Positions 54,899-63,918 of a stretch of 64,000 nucleotides of DNA are shown piece by piece; positions within the stretch are counted from its first letter, which is position 1, and every line of letters starts with the position of its first letter. The DNA comes from an uncultured Pseudomonadales bacterium (GTDB lineage: Bacteria; Pseudomonadota; Gammaproteobacteria; Pseudomonadales; Pseudohongiellaceae), in contig CALSUH010000027.1 of the NCBI GenBank assembly GCA_943789485.1, forward strand, positions 33,239-97,238, written 5' to 3'. The notes beneath the pieces were generated by a model. The model was not told the DNA's origin. It ran no database searches and saw only the letters and a list, made by a program, of their open reading frames with translations. Position numbers and translations under genes: made by a program.

Positions 54899-56731
54899 TT
54901 AGAACGAAAAGTTCAGGGAAAGTTGTGCGGTACGATCCTGTGTATTGAATCCATCGACAATCTGATATTGCCTATCTAACAGATTCCCGATTCGCAGCCG
55001 CAAATTAAGCTCATCATTGAATCGATAGCCAGCAATCAAATTCACAATTCCGAATCCACCCACGGTCGAGCTGCCAAAATTAACCGGATCGATATCCAAG
55101 TGCTCGTTTTGCGCTAATAGATTGGCCGCGAGATCGAACGCACCGAACTCTCGAGCGATATTCAGCGAAAGCGTCTGCTCTGGTCGGCGTAGCAAATTAA
55201 CCCCAGTGTTTCGGTTCTCATGATCTAACAAAGTGAGAGCAGCATCAAATTTCCAGCCGGCGATGGTCGAACTTGCAGTCGCCTCCATGCCGTCGATTCG
55301 AGCCTGTTGGATATTCGCCAAGGAGGTGAACGTCGCGTCGGTCGAGATCAAGTCATCGATGTCGTTGCGAAACACATTCAACTGCCAGGTCGCGCCCAAG
55401 GCCTCAGCCTGCAGGCTTAACTCTATACTCTCGGCAGTTTCCGGCTTGAGATTCGGGTTCGAAAAGAAAAAGAAGGATGGGAAATCCACATACAGGTCAA
55501 TCAGGTTCGGTGCCTTAAATGCCGTGCCATAGCTTACCCAGGCCCGCACAGACTCACCGAAATCACTACCGACCGCGATACTGCCAGTACTGTGATTACC
55601 GAAGCGTTCGTTGTCGTCGTTACGCAGCGAAAGCGTGAAGTCCAAGGGGCCATTCTCGTGAATATACACACCATACACACCATCGTTATCACGTGAGGTG
55701 TCAGTTTGCAGCGCACCGAAGGTTGAGTAACGTAACTCCTGCTCTTGGTGATCGATACCAAAGGAAAATAGGTTGCTAGCAGTAACCGTGTAAGTATTTT
55801 GCCAGCTTAGCTTTTTATTCTTGGTAATGCTGTTAGTAAGCCCGAAAGCACCAGCATCCATGTTGCCTTCTTCAAATTTCTCAAGAATAAGATTCGAATT
55901 CCACTGCTCGGTAAGCGATGCCGTTACTGTACTGCTGAATTGCTGGCTGTCTGTGTTTACCACTCCATCGTCATAGTCGGATTGCGCCTCAAAACTAGAA
56001 TAAGTAGAGGACAGGCTGAAAATCTCGCTGAACTGATGCGAAGCAGACAGTGAGAACGAATCGTTTTCATAACCGTCATCATCTGAACTGCCGCGCTGAC
56101 TATTATCAATGCCCTCTGTCTTTCGCTGAGAGGCGTTCAACGACAAGCTGGTATTGCCGACTCGTCCCTGCAGGCCGATGTTGGCATTACTGCTATCCTC
56201 AGTGCCCGCCATCACCTTCACCGATCCACTAAAGTCCTCTTGAACATTCGGTTTAGTAAATATGTTTATGACGCCGCCGATGGCTTCCGAGCCATACACG
56301 CTGGATCGAGGGCCACGCACAATTTCGATGCGTTCAATCTGATCAAGAGGAATGAATTCCAATCGGCCTGCCGGCCCGCTATTGGTTGTCATCTGCACAC
56401 CATCGACCAGGATCAAGGTATGGTCCGACTCGGTGCCGCGCATGAATAGGCTCGTCTGCGCGCCCTGCCCGCCAGAAGGCGAGAACTGCATGCCAGGTAC
56501 TCCGGCTAATAAGCCTGCAAGATTCTGTGCTTGAGACTGACGAATGGCTTCTTTGTCTATGACAGTAGTTGCTGCCAAGACCGTGCTGAGCGGTTGCCCA
56601 ATGCGATTGGCTACCACGATTATTTCCTCAGCAGCGCTATCACCTGATGTCTGCGCCTGCACCAGTGTAGGTAATACAGACGCGCTCAGACAAACGCCCA
56701 CCAAGAAGGTTGTAACTGCTAGTACTTTCAT
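54899..56731 (-). CDS. btuB: TonB-dependent vitamin B12 outer-membrane receptor BtuB
   Basis: 610-aa outer-membrane receptor. The signal peptide ends LVQAQTSG; a TonB-box-like EEIIVVANR is followed by the plug (TTVIDKEAIRQSQAQNLAGLL, MRGTESDHTLILVDGVQM, IERIEIVRGPRSSVYGSEAIGGVINIFTK) and a 22-strand barrel ending AQLSLNFSF. Size and plug motifs fit BtuB (E. coli about 614 aa). The cobalamin riboswitch in its leader makes the substrate assignment firm. GAGG precedes the ATG. It is monocistronic; no btuCDF or B12 synthesis genes are nearby. Confidence 0.94.
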   Translation of the reverse strand: MKVLAVTTFLVGVCLSASVLPTLVQAQTSGDSAAEEIIVVANRIGQPLSTVLAATTVIDKEAIRQSQAQNLAGLLAGVPGMQFSPSGGQGAQTSLFMRGTESDHTLILVDGVQMTTNSGPAGRLEFIPLDQIERIEIVRGPRSSVYGSEAIGGVINIFTKPNVQEDFSGSVKVMAGTEDSSNANIGLQGRVGNTSLSLNASQRKTEGIDNSQRGSSDDDGYENDSFSLSASHQFSEIFSLSSTYSSFEAQSDYDDGVVNTDSQQFSSTVTASLTEQWNSNLILEKFEEGNMDAGAFGLTNSITKNKKLSWQNTYTVTASNLFSFGIDHQEQELRYSTFGALQTDTSRDNDGVYGVYIHENGPLDFTLSLRNDDNERFGNHSTGSIAVGSDFGESVRAWVSYGTAFKAPNLIDLYVDFPSFFFFSNPNLKPETAESIELSLQAEALGATWQLNVFRNDIDDLISTDATFTSLANIQQARIDGMEATASSTIAGWKFDAALTLLDHENRNTGVNLLRRPEQTLSLNIAREFGAFDLAANLLAQNEHLDIDPVNFGSSTVGGFGIVNLIAGYRFNDELNLRLRIGNLLDRQYQIVDGFNTQDRTAQLSLNFSF

Positions 56732-56799
56732 TATTGAGACCTCGATGAAAATTACATTTCATGAGGGAGAGGCAAAAAGTAGAGGGTAGGATGCCTAGG

Positions 56800-57010
56800 C
56801 AAGAAACCGACTACCGATGAGCCCTCCGCTGCATCGTTGGTGTCATTGCATAGCAATGACGTAGTCTGTTTCAGGCCGGTGTCGGGCTCACCTACTCGTT
56901 AATACTAACTCGAGTAAGTTTACCGTTGCGGGGGCAGCGTCGGTTTTTCACCGAACTTCCCGTTTAACCAATCTGGAATTGCTTCCAGAACTGGCACCTG
57001 ACGCAGGTGG
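56800..57010 (-). promoter_or_regulatory. Cobalamin riboswitch
   Basis: On the minus strand the core appears in order: GGGAAGTTCGGTGAAAAACC, then GCTGCCCCCGCAACGGTAA (56938-56920), GAGTAGGTGAGCCCGACACCGGCCTG. These are the diagnostic Cbl riboswitch blocks (GGTGAAA...CCGCCCCCGCAACGG...GAGCCMGGAGACC-type). It lies about 70 bp upstream of btuB in the proper direction and should shut btuB expression when adenosylcobalamin is plentiful. The outer boundaries are approximate. Confidence 0.93.
56842..56860 (-). promoter_or_regulatory. Perfect hairpin in btuB leader
   Basis: GTCATTGC (56842-56849), loop ATA, GCAATGAC (56853-56860). An 8-bp perfect stem inside the 3' part of the cobalamin riboswitch region; it may be a peripheral stem or part of the expression platform. 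Confidence 0.5.
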
Positions 57011-57704
57011 CGACACAATAGACAAACTAGACAGAGGGGTCAAGCCCAACCGCGCCTACTGAGTAATATTCAAATTCCTGAGTTACGAAATTTGCTTCAG
57101 ATCAACGCCCCATTGGCACCTGCTTGCTTGAGGGAGATACCAAAGCCACAATGTCACTGGAGAGTTTATCAGAGCCTACCTAGTGAATAGCTCATGCTAA
57201 GTCATCTTAGCGAAAGTCAAACCAAATCTGGCAGGCGATGAACCCCCTTAACACCGCATAGGTGCAGCTACTAGCGTTTGCCAAGCAGCACGGAGAAACT
57301 TCTACAACTATTCTCAACACTGTATTTAGCGCACTTACGAAACACTCTAACAGGACTTGATTTTAACACGGCGGCCACTTTAGATTAGTTGTTGTCACAC
57401 ATTCTCATAGCTTCAATTAGCTGAATTCGATCCATAAGCTCTGATCGAAGAGCAACGCCTCAATTCAACTACGATTCTGATTCTTGAGTTCTGCACAGGC
57501 TATAACGTCGAGCAAAACGGATTACTAAAGCCGTCCAGCCTGATAGAGCTATACTAGGGTAGCTTTGTTAATTGCTGACAGAATCTTATAGAATGAATTA
57601 TCTCATTTATTTCTCACCAGAGGCTAATCACGAACTGGCCGAATAATTCCGAAAACAAGATAGCCCTTGCGGCAAACAACCAATACCAATACAGAGTTCA
57701 ATCT
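57011..57704. other. Intergenic region, about 690 bp, one possible gene remnant
   Basis: Between the riboswitch and the acyl-CoA synthetase. The only coding trace is a 17-codon frame at 57593-57646 reading MNYLIYFSPEANHELAE, which looks like the first strand and helix of a RelE/ParE toxin. Otherwise no gene, hairpin or repeat is evident. Confidence 0.4.
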
Positions 57705-59249
57705 ATGCATCCAAGTCATTTCTCTAAATCCACTCCTGATAAACCTGCCTTTATTATGGCCGGCAGCGGCGAAGTGGTGACCTATTTACAACTAGAGCAG
57801 CGCTCGAATAAGATTGCTCAGTTGTTTCGCTCGCTAGGCTTGCAGCCCGACGATCACATAGCTATCCATATGGAGAATAATCGTCACTTTATGGAAGTTG
57901 TTTGGGCTGCTCAGCGCTCTGGCATAATCTATACAGCAATCAGCACTCACTTACGTGAGGATGAGATTGCCTATATTGTCGACAACTGCGAAGCCAAAGT
58001 ATTAATAAGCTCAATTGCGCTCGGTGATTTGGCTGGTAATATTCGCAGTCGCTGCAATGGCCTTCAAGATTGCTTTATGGTTGGCGGCACGTCCCATGGC
58101 TACCAGTCATTCGAGGACGCTCTGGAATCACAGCCAAATACACCCATAAGCGACGAAGAACGTGGCGTACAAATGTTGTATTCATCAGGCACCACGGGTC
58201 GACCCAAAGGCGTGTTACCCAAGCGCGTAGTGGGTGAATCTATTCAAGTTATGACTCCGTCGGCAGCCACGCTGGGAGTTAAATTTGGTTTTGGTGAGGA
58301 TACCGTGTATCTGTCACCGGCGCCGCTTTATCACGCCGCGCCATTGACTTATAACACTATTACTATGCACTTAGGTGGTACTAGCATCATTATGGAGCGC
58401 TTTGATGCCAAGCGTAGTTTAGAGCTCATAGAGAAATACCAGATCACCCACAGCCAATGGGTGCCGATCATGTTTATCCGCATGCTGCGCTTAGATGAAA
58501 AATTCAGAACTCAATTCGATTTCAGTTCTCATAAGGTGGCTATTCATGCCGCCGCACCCTGTCCGGTTGAAATAAAGCATCAGATGATTGCTTGGTGGGG
58601 GCCAATTATTAACGAATACTACGGCTCCACCGAAGGCATGGGATTTACCGCGCTGAACTCCGAACAATGGCTGAATCATCCTGGCTCAGTGGGTCCACCG
58701 CTGGGTTGCCGTATTAAGATTCTTGATGATGAAGGTCAGGAATTGCCAGATGGAGAAATAGGTACAGTCTATTTTGCAGAGCGTATAGGCGATTTCAGTT
58801 ACTACGGTGAACCCGAAAAAACGGCCGCCTGTATATCGCCTGAAGGCTGGGGCACCGTGGGTGATGCAGGCTATCTAGATGACGACGGTTATCTGTACCT
58901 CAGTGACCGAAGGGATTTCATGATCATCTCCGGTGGCGTCAATGTTTATCCTCAAGAGATTGAAAATCAACTAATTCTCCACAACGCTGTTGCCGATGTG
59001 GCGGTGTTTGGCATACCCAATGTTGAGTTTGGTGAAGAAGTGAAAGCGGTTGTGCAACCAATACAATGGCCTGTTGATGGAAAAGTAATAGAGCAAGAAT
59101 TATTAATTTGGCTGCGCGAATTTTTATCACCAGTAAAAGTGCCGCGCTCCATTGATTTTTTGCAAGAATTGCCGCGCTTGGACAACGGGAAGCTTTATAA
59201 GCGTTATCTTCAGCAGCAGTATCGAGATAAAGCGAAGCTGTTAAGCTGA
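57705..59249 (+). CDS. Acyl-CoA synthetase (AMP-binding, ANL superfamily)
   Basis: 514-aa acid:CoA ligase. The phosphate loop is YSSGTTGRPKGVLP, the adenine site NEYYGSTEGMGF, then YLSDRRDFMIISGGVNVYPQEIEN (hinge and A8) and the C-terminal catalytic lysine in LPRLDNGKLYKRYL (A10). Long N-terminal acyl pocket and size fit fatty-acid- or steroid/aromatic-acid-CoA ligases of the FadD/CaiC group. The substrate is not determinable. A lone gene; no other beta-oxidation genes flank it. Confidence 0.92.
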   Translation: MHPSHFSKSTPDKPAFIMAGSGEVVTYLQLEQRSNKIAQLFRSLGLQPDDHIAIHMENNRHFMEVVWAAQRSGIIYTAISTHLREDEIAYIVDNCEAKVLISSIALGDLAGNIRSRCNGLQDCFMVGGTSHGYQSFEDALESQPNTPISDEERGVQMLYSSGTTGRPKGVLPKRVVGESIQVMTPSAATLGVKFGFGEDTVYLSPAPLYHAAPLTYNTITMHLGGTSIIMERFDAKRSLELIEKYQITHSQWVPIMFIRMLRLDEKFRTQFDFSSHKVAIHAAAPCPVEIKHQMIAWWGPIINEYYGSTEGMGFTALNSEQWLNHPGSVGPPLGCRIKILDDEGQELPDGEIGTVYFAERIGDFSYYGEPEKTAACISPEGWGTVGDAGYLDDDGYLYLSDRRDFMIISGGVNVYPQEIENQLILHNAVADVAVFGIPNVEFGEEVKAVVQPIQWPVDGKVIEQELLIWLREFLSPVKVPRSIDFLQELPRLDNGKLYKRYLQQQYRDKAKLLS

Positions 59250-59398
59250 CTCGGGTGTGGGGGGAGAAGAGATTTGGGACGCTAAGGGAGTTACTAACTT
59301 AACTGGCGGCCCTAGATAATTCATTTGCGCTAGAGCTAGAGAGAACAAGGGCATTCAAAACTAATATTTAGCCGAATACCGCACCATCTTCCTACGAA

Positions 59399-60088
59399 TT
59401 AAGTTATTGGTGCCTGTTTTTTCTCATTTAACAGAGCTTTGCCAAAGTCAGATAAATCATAGATACCGCGGGACACGTTCTGAAACCAGCCATAATGATT
59501 GTCATAGACTATGGCCCTGGATTTCGGAACCTCTAGACTCTTCGCAATATCGCTGGCCTTGGTAGCCCCGTGTTTACTCAGGTAGTTCGCTATTTCGATG
59601 GCTTGCTGCTTGTAGGCCGTCATTCGCCCTGCTTTGGTAGAGGCTCCGCCCAGATTTGGGTCACCAACTCGCGCCTTAAACTCATCGATAAGCCATTGTT
59701 GTCTCGGTTTGGATTGGCGAGGCTGGTAGGAAGTGGGGTCGACAATAATCTCGACAGTGTTCCGCTTGAGATTGATTGCGACCAAACCTAAGCCAAGCAT
59801 CTTCAAGAGCTTAACAATACGCTTGCGTTTCGCCTTTTTGAGCGCACCGCAAGAATTGGGCACACCGATGTAAACGAGCGGACTCAATATCAAACGGTCA
59901 ACAGCTTGTAAAATCACTTCCAGATTAAGCAACAGTTTTAGTTCAAGGATAGTGGGCGGTGGTGCTTTTTCGTTGGCGGCGGGCACCTTAACTGCAACTA
60001 CATCGCAATTTTCAACCTCGGCTTTAACATCGTAGCCTTGTTTTTCAAGAAATTTTTTTAAAGGGAGATAGAGGTCAGTTTCTTTCAT
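59399..60088 (-). CDS. DUF2161 family PD-(D/E)XK phosphodiesterase-like protein
   Basis: 229 aa, matching the DUF2161 family. The N-terminal half has the restriction-endonuclease-like core: LYLPLKKFLEKQGYDVKAEV, a C-D-V strand, and ILELKL providing the E-x-K catalytic pair, followed by QAVDRLILSPLVYIGVP. The C-terminal half is a winged-helix-like module (EIANYLSKHGATKASDIAKSLEV...RAIVYDNHYGWFQ). A DNA-processing or repair role is plausible from the fold; none has been shown as far as I know. A REP-like repeat lies directly upstream. Confidence 0.85.
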   Translation of the reverse strand: MKETDLYLPLKKFLEKQGYDVKAEVENCDVVAVKVPAANEKAPPPTILELKLLLNLEVILQAVDRLILSPLVYIGVPNSCGALKKAKRKRIVKLLKMLGLGLVAINLKRNTVEIIVDPTSYQPRQSKPRQQWLIDEFKARVGDPNLGGASTKAGRMTAYKQQAIEIANYLSKHGATKASDIAKSLEVPKSRAIVYDNHYGWFQNVSRGIYDLSDFGKALLNEKKQAPIT

Positions 60089-60109
60089 GATGAAGAGGGC
60101 ATATAAAAT

Positions 60110-60190
60110 GGGTCAGAGTAGTTTGATTATGGCACGTGAGCGCCCGAATCAAAGTACTTTGACCCCTTTGATTGATTGACCCGTTTGATT
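60110..60190. repeat. REP-like inverted repeat
   Basis: GGGTCAGAGTAGTTTGATT (60110-60128) is answered by AATCAAAGTACTTTGACCC (60147-60165): 17 of 19 bases complementary around an 18-bp spacer. It is followed by TTTGATTGATTGACCCG, another GACCC-type half. GGGTCA...TTTGA units of this kind occur as REP elements linked to TnpA-REP/RAYT transposases in gammaproteobacteria; no such gene lies in the window. Confidence 0.65.
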
Positions 60191-60228
60191 GTATCGATCC
60201 GCTGCACCCCAAGCCCTATCCCACCCAA

Positions 60229-60600
60229 TCAATCGTCCGACCTAGCCCGGAGTATACGAGTCCAGATATTCTTGTCGGTCGTCTCTATGAGTGCACGCAG
60301 CACCAATCGAAAGTTCAAATTAGTTCGTGCCGTCTTCTCGATCTGATCGATGTACTCAACACCATGCAATTCGACCAGCTCTTCCAGAGGCCCTGCCGCG
60401 AGGCTTTGTATCACGGTATCAGCTGTCGTTAGAGAGATAATTTGCAGCATGGCCGCCCAATTTAGATCTGGGTGGTCCATTTCCATATCCGCGAATTTTT
60501 CGATCGCCCAATAGCATGAGTGATCCTCGTTCGACGAATTTTCGCTCTTGTGGACTTCAATATAGGCATTGACCCACTCGTTTAATTCTTCCATTTCCAT
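60229..60600 (-). CDS. DUF6869 domain protein
   Basis: 123-aa cytosolic acidic protein. The sequence DLNWAAMLQIISLT...SLAAGPLEELVELHGVEYIDQIEKTARTNLNFRLVL matches the DUF6869 pattern (a helical bundle with LAAGPLE-x-L and HG-x2-I-x2-IE). The start is ATG with no strong ribosome site visible. Function unknown; such proteins often sit among immunity- or accessory-type genes. It is between the REP-like repeat and the VOC gene. Confidence 0.75.
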   Translation of the reverse strand: MEMEELNEWVNAYIEVHKSENSSNEDHSCYWAIEKFADMEMDHPDLNWAAMLQIISLTTADTVIQSLAAGPLEELVELHGVEYIDQIEKTARTNLNFRLVLRALIETTDKNIWTRILRARSDD

Positions 60601-60637
60601 GCTGCGCTATCTCTTTATCTGCTCAAATTTTATCGAT

Positions 60638-61015
60638 CTACAATCTGTGCAAAGCGCATATCTTGTTGCCGGATGGGTCACGCAAGTAGGCTAGGAACAT
60701 CGAGCCGGAGCTTCCCTCACGCAGTCCTGGTGCATCCTCGCAGTCTGTTCCTCCGTTCTCAAGACCAGCAGCATGCCACGCATTCCCTGCTTCGATGCTC
60801 TCGACACTAAAGCCAAGTGTGCTGCCATTACCATGGCAGGCGGGCTCGCCGTCGATGGGCTTACTAATAGAGAATATGCCAGTCTTATTCATCCAAAAAA
60901 CGCGACCATTATCGTCGGTTACACCGGGCTCGTAGCCTATTGCGCCCAAGATGGCATCATAAAAGGATTTGGATTTTTCCACATCATTGGCACCTAGCAT
61001 TACATGACTAAACAT
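60638..61015 (-). CDS. VOC family (glyoxalase/bleomycin-resistance-like) protein
   Basis: 125-aa metal-dependent vicinal-oxygen-chelate fold protein. Two betaalphabetabetabeta modules are visible: FSHVMLGANDVEKSKSFYDAIL with the first metal His, GRVFWMNKTGIFSI, then SVESIEAGNAWHAAGLENGG and FLAYLRDPSGNKICAL (DPxGN motif). This is the PF00903-like subfamily of small single-domain members often annotated as glyoxalases. The real substrate is unknown. It lies 143 bp downstream of selA on the same strand. Confidence 0.9.
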   Translation of the reverse strand: MFSHVMLGANDVEKSKSFYDAILGAIGYEPGVTDDNGRVFWMNKTGIFSISKPIDGEPACHGNGSTLGFSVESIEAGNAWHAAGLENGGTDCEDAPGLREGSSGSMFLAYLRDPSGNKICALHRL

Positions 61016-61158
61016 TTGGTATTCCTTATCTTATCTACTGGTTATTGCTTACAAAAGAAGCTGTTTACTGACTTAATTAGGAATAATACCTAGCCAAGTA
61101 GCTATCAGCCAGCTATCACTGAAAATTGTTTGAATTTCGACGGTAACGAAAATCAATC

Positions 61159-62577
61159 TTAGCCAGCCAAGCTATCCAGCTGACCCAGAAAGCCATCCAC
61201 ATCGCGCAGGCAGCGCAGATCAAAGAGCAAGCGTCCATCGGAGATCCGCCCTATAACCGGCTTCGGTAAGGCACGAAAAGCCAAGGACAAGCGTTGCAAG
61301 GCATCGTCAGTCTTGCCCTTCTCAGCTAGCGGCGTAATACACAGCCCGCGACTCTCCATGAGGTCTAAAGGCAGTGCACCGCTCCCAATCTGGCTCTTAC
61401 AGGCCTGCACGGTTACCAATGCCCTACCTGCTAGACGCTCACTGACAGCGGCTATCACCTTTGCTGCGACCTCCTCGATCCCAGCGACGGGCCGCGCGAG
61501 GTCCGCCAACATCGGCAGACGAGACTCCAACCGGTCTGGGTCTTTATAGATATTGATTACCGCCAGCAGCGCCGCCAGCGTAATCTTGTCGACTCTAAGG
61601 GCACGCTTTAGCGGGTTATTCTTAACTTTCTCTATCAATTCGCGCTTACCCACGATGATGCCCGCCTGAGGACCGCCAAGCAGCTTATCCCCACTAAAGG
61701 TAACTAGGTCGGCGCCCATGTCGATGGTGTCTTTAACCGTAGGCTCATAAGGCAGGTTAAACTGGCGCAGATCGACCAACGAACCGCTACCCAGGTCCGA
61801 GACAAAGGGGATACCCTTCTCTTTAGATAACTCACTCAAGTCAGATTCCGAAACGGAATTGGTAAAGCCCCTGATCTCGTAGTTGCTGGTATGCACCTTC
61901 ATCAACAGGCCGGTATCGCTATTGATCGCCGCCGCATAGTCTTTCAGGTGCGTTCGATTAGTCGTACCTATCTCACGCAGCGTGCAGTACGCACTCTCCA
62001 TCACATCGGGTATACGAAAGGCACCACCTATCTCAACCAGTTCCCCACGAGAGATAATAACCTCCTTGTTCAATGCCAAGGTATTGAGCACCAACAGCAC
62101 GGCCGCCGCATTGTTATTCACAACGGTCGCCGCCTCAGCGCCGGTCATCTCACAAATGGCGCGTTCTAAGTGTGAATCTCTATCGCCCCGCTTTCCGCTT
62201 AGCAGGTCGTATTCAAGGTTTGTGGCATGAGTTGCTGCCGTGACCATAGAATCCACCGCCTCCGCGGGGAGACTAGATCTACCCAGGTTCGTGTGGATCA
62301 CGGTGCCTGTTAGATTAAATACCGGAATCAATGTGCTGGAAAACTGCGCCTCGATCGCTTTAGCGACTTGCTGACAGAATTCTTCGAGAAAATCTGGCTC
62401 GGACACCCACATCAAAGCTCTACCTTCTTTTTGTAGAAGGGACTCTCTCAGATTGTCGATTCGGCGTCTTGCTTCATCCTTGACACTTTTGCGGCCAAAT
62501 TTATCTATCTGCGACGAAAGCGAGACTGATTGAAGAAGCTTATCAATTGAGGGGAGGTTCTGAAGATGGTTTTTCAA
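61159..62577 (-). CDS. selA: L-seryl-tRNA(Sec) selenium transferase
   Basis: 472-aa PLP enzyme that converts Ser-tRNA(Sec) to Sec-tRNA(Sec) using selenophosphate, needed for selenocysteine insertion. It starts LPSIDKLL, has the N-terminal tRNA-binding helices, VIHTNLGRSSLPAEAV, the PLP-site SGDKLLGGPQAGIIVG (lysine about 297), RALRVDKITLAALLAVI and a C-terminal domain. Length is standard. SelB and tRNA(Sec) genes are usually linked but are not adjacent here: downstream is the VOC gene and upstream a broken dehydrogenase gene. Confidence 0.97.
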   Translation of the reverse strand: MKNHLQNLPSIDKLLQSVSLSSQIDKFGRKSVKDEARRRIDNLRESLLQKEGRALMWVSEPDFLEEFCQQVAKAIEAQFSSTLIPVFNLTGTVIHTNLGRSSLPAEAVDSMVTAATHATNLEYDLLSGKRGDRDSHLERAICEMTGAEAATVVNNNAAAVLLVLNTLALNKEVIISRGELVEIGGAFRIPDVMESAYCTLREIGTTNRTHLKDYAAAINSDTGLLMKVHTSNYEIRGFTNSVSESDLSELSKEKGIPFVSDLGSGSLVDLRQFNLPYEPTVKDTIDMGADLVTFSGDKLLGGPQAGIIVGKRELIEKVKNNPLKRALRVDKITLAALLAVINIYKDPDRLESRLPMLADLARPVAGIEEVAAKVIAAVSERLAGRALVTVQACKSQIGSGALPLDLMESRGLCITPLAEKGKTDDALQRLSLAFRALPKPVIGRISDGRLLFDLRCLRDVDGFLGQLDSLAG

Positions 62578-62782
62578 TTTCTAACGCCGGATAGAATAGG
62601 CAATGAGTATTGATAGGTCGAGGTTGATAGCACTGTAGAGGTTACATGGTTTATCAAAGAATCTCTAATCTAAGCAATATACTCAGCAGTTGCAACCAAT
62701 TGAGAAATAAAAGATTCTATTGCGCACAAGGCACTCGAATGAATACACTCAATAGCCGAATACCTATCTAGAAGATAATCTT

Positions 62783-63725
62783 ATGACCCCCAAACACAGT
62801 GTACTCATAGCGAATGAATTTCACCCTGAGACTATTCAAAAATTAGATGAAAAATTTCAGACACATCATCTATGGGAGCTATCCTCCCCTGAAAAGAAAA
62901 GGCTCATCCAAGAGCTTCCAAGGGACAGTGTGAGGCCATAGCCACCGCCTCGTGGGTGGTCGATGAAATCATCTATGAACTGGACTCTCTCAAAATCATT
63001 GCTTGCTTCGGCGTGGGAGTCGACGGGGTAAATTTTGAGGTAACTCGCGGCAGAAATATTCGCGTCAGTAACACTCCTGATGTGCTCAACGATGCAGTTG
63101 CGGATATTGCTATCTCCCTTGTACTGGCGACCAGCAGAAACATTATCAACGCCGACCGTTTTGTACGCGAGAAAAAATGGTCGCAAGGACCGCTCCCCTT
63201 CGGAATGGGCTTAGCCGGTAAGACTCTGGGGATAGTAGGTTGCGGACGGATAGGTGAGGAAATTGCTAGCCGAGCAATCACATTTGGACTAAAGTTGCGT
63301 ACCACAACCGAAGTCCGAAAGACTTGCCCTATAGCTACCATTCCAGCATAGCTCACTTAGCCGAGGCTTCTGACATTCTGCTGTGCATATTGCCTGGGGG
63401 CGAAGGCACCAAAAACGCCATCAATGCAGACATCTTGAAAAAACTAGGCCCCACTGGAATCTTCATCAATGTAGGAAGGGGCTCTAGCGTCGATGAAGTT
63501 GCGCTAGCATCAGCCTTGCATGCAGGTGGTATTTTTGCAGCAGGTCTGGATGTCTATGCAGACGAACCCAATGTCCCTGAAGAACTGCTTGAACTGGACA
63601 ACGTGGTATTACTGCCACATATTGGCAGCGCTACTGTAGAAACAAGGAGGGCAATGGGCCAGCTCGTAATAGATAACCTGGACGCTTATTTTTCTGGCAG
63701 GCCGCTCATCACCGAGGTGAGCTAA
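62783..63725 (+). pseudogene. D-isomer-specific 2-hydroxyacid dehydrogenase, two frameshifts
   Basis: The protein reads in three registers. It starts at ATG 62783 (MTPKHSVLIANEFHPETI...). It shifts near 62925-62932, after which CEAIATASWVVDEIIYELDSL, the NAD-binding GKTLGIVGCGRIGEEIASRA and the rest of the core follow. A second shift near 63300 (RTTTEV should read RYHNRSPKD) leads into SILLC-like ILPGGEGTKNAINADIL and the catalytic His region LLPHIGSATVETRRAMG to the stop at 63725. Joined, it is a complete 2-hydroxyacid dehydrogenase (phosphoglycerate or hydroxypyruvate reductase group) of about 314 aa. The sequence is otherwise well conserved, so indel errors are as likely as decay. Confidence 0.8.
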
Positions 63726-63726
63726 T

Positions 63727-63918
63727 ATGCTTCTTCAAGAAAATGTCGAGACCTATTGCCCCTCTTGCGGTGAATCAATTCAATTGCTAGTGGATTGCTC
63801 TATTCCCGAACAAGAATATATTGAGGATTGCCAAGTATGCTGCCGGCCTATTCTAATTAGTGCTCTGGTAGACTCGCAGGGGATTCCCGCGATTACAGTA
63901 CAAAATGAATCGGAGTAA
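63727..63918 (+). CDS. CPXCG motif zinc-ribbon protein
   Basis: 63-aa small protein with CPSCGE near the N-terminus and a second cysteine pair CQVCCRPI, the pattern of the CPXCG-motif cysteine-rich family; two zinc knuckles C-x2-C ... C-x2-C. No signal peptide. Conserved across gammaproteobacteria, function unknown. It begins one base after the stop of the broken dehydrogenase gene, so the two were probably co-transcribed. Confidence 0.9.
   Translation: MLLQENVETYCPSCGESIQLLVDCSIPEQEYIEDCQVCCRPILISALVDSQGIPAITVQNESE

Noticed and set aside
62578..62782. Possible selC (tRNA-Sec) next to selA
   Set aside because: No cloverleaf, TCA anticodon loop or tRNA 3' arm is visible in this gap.
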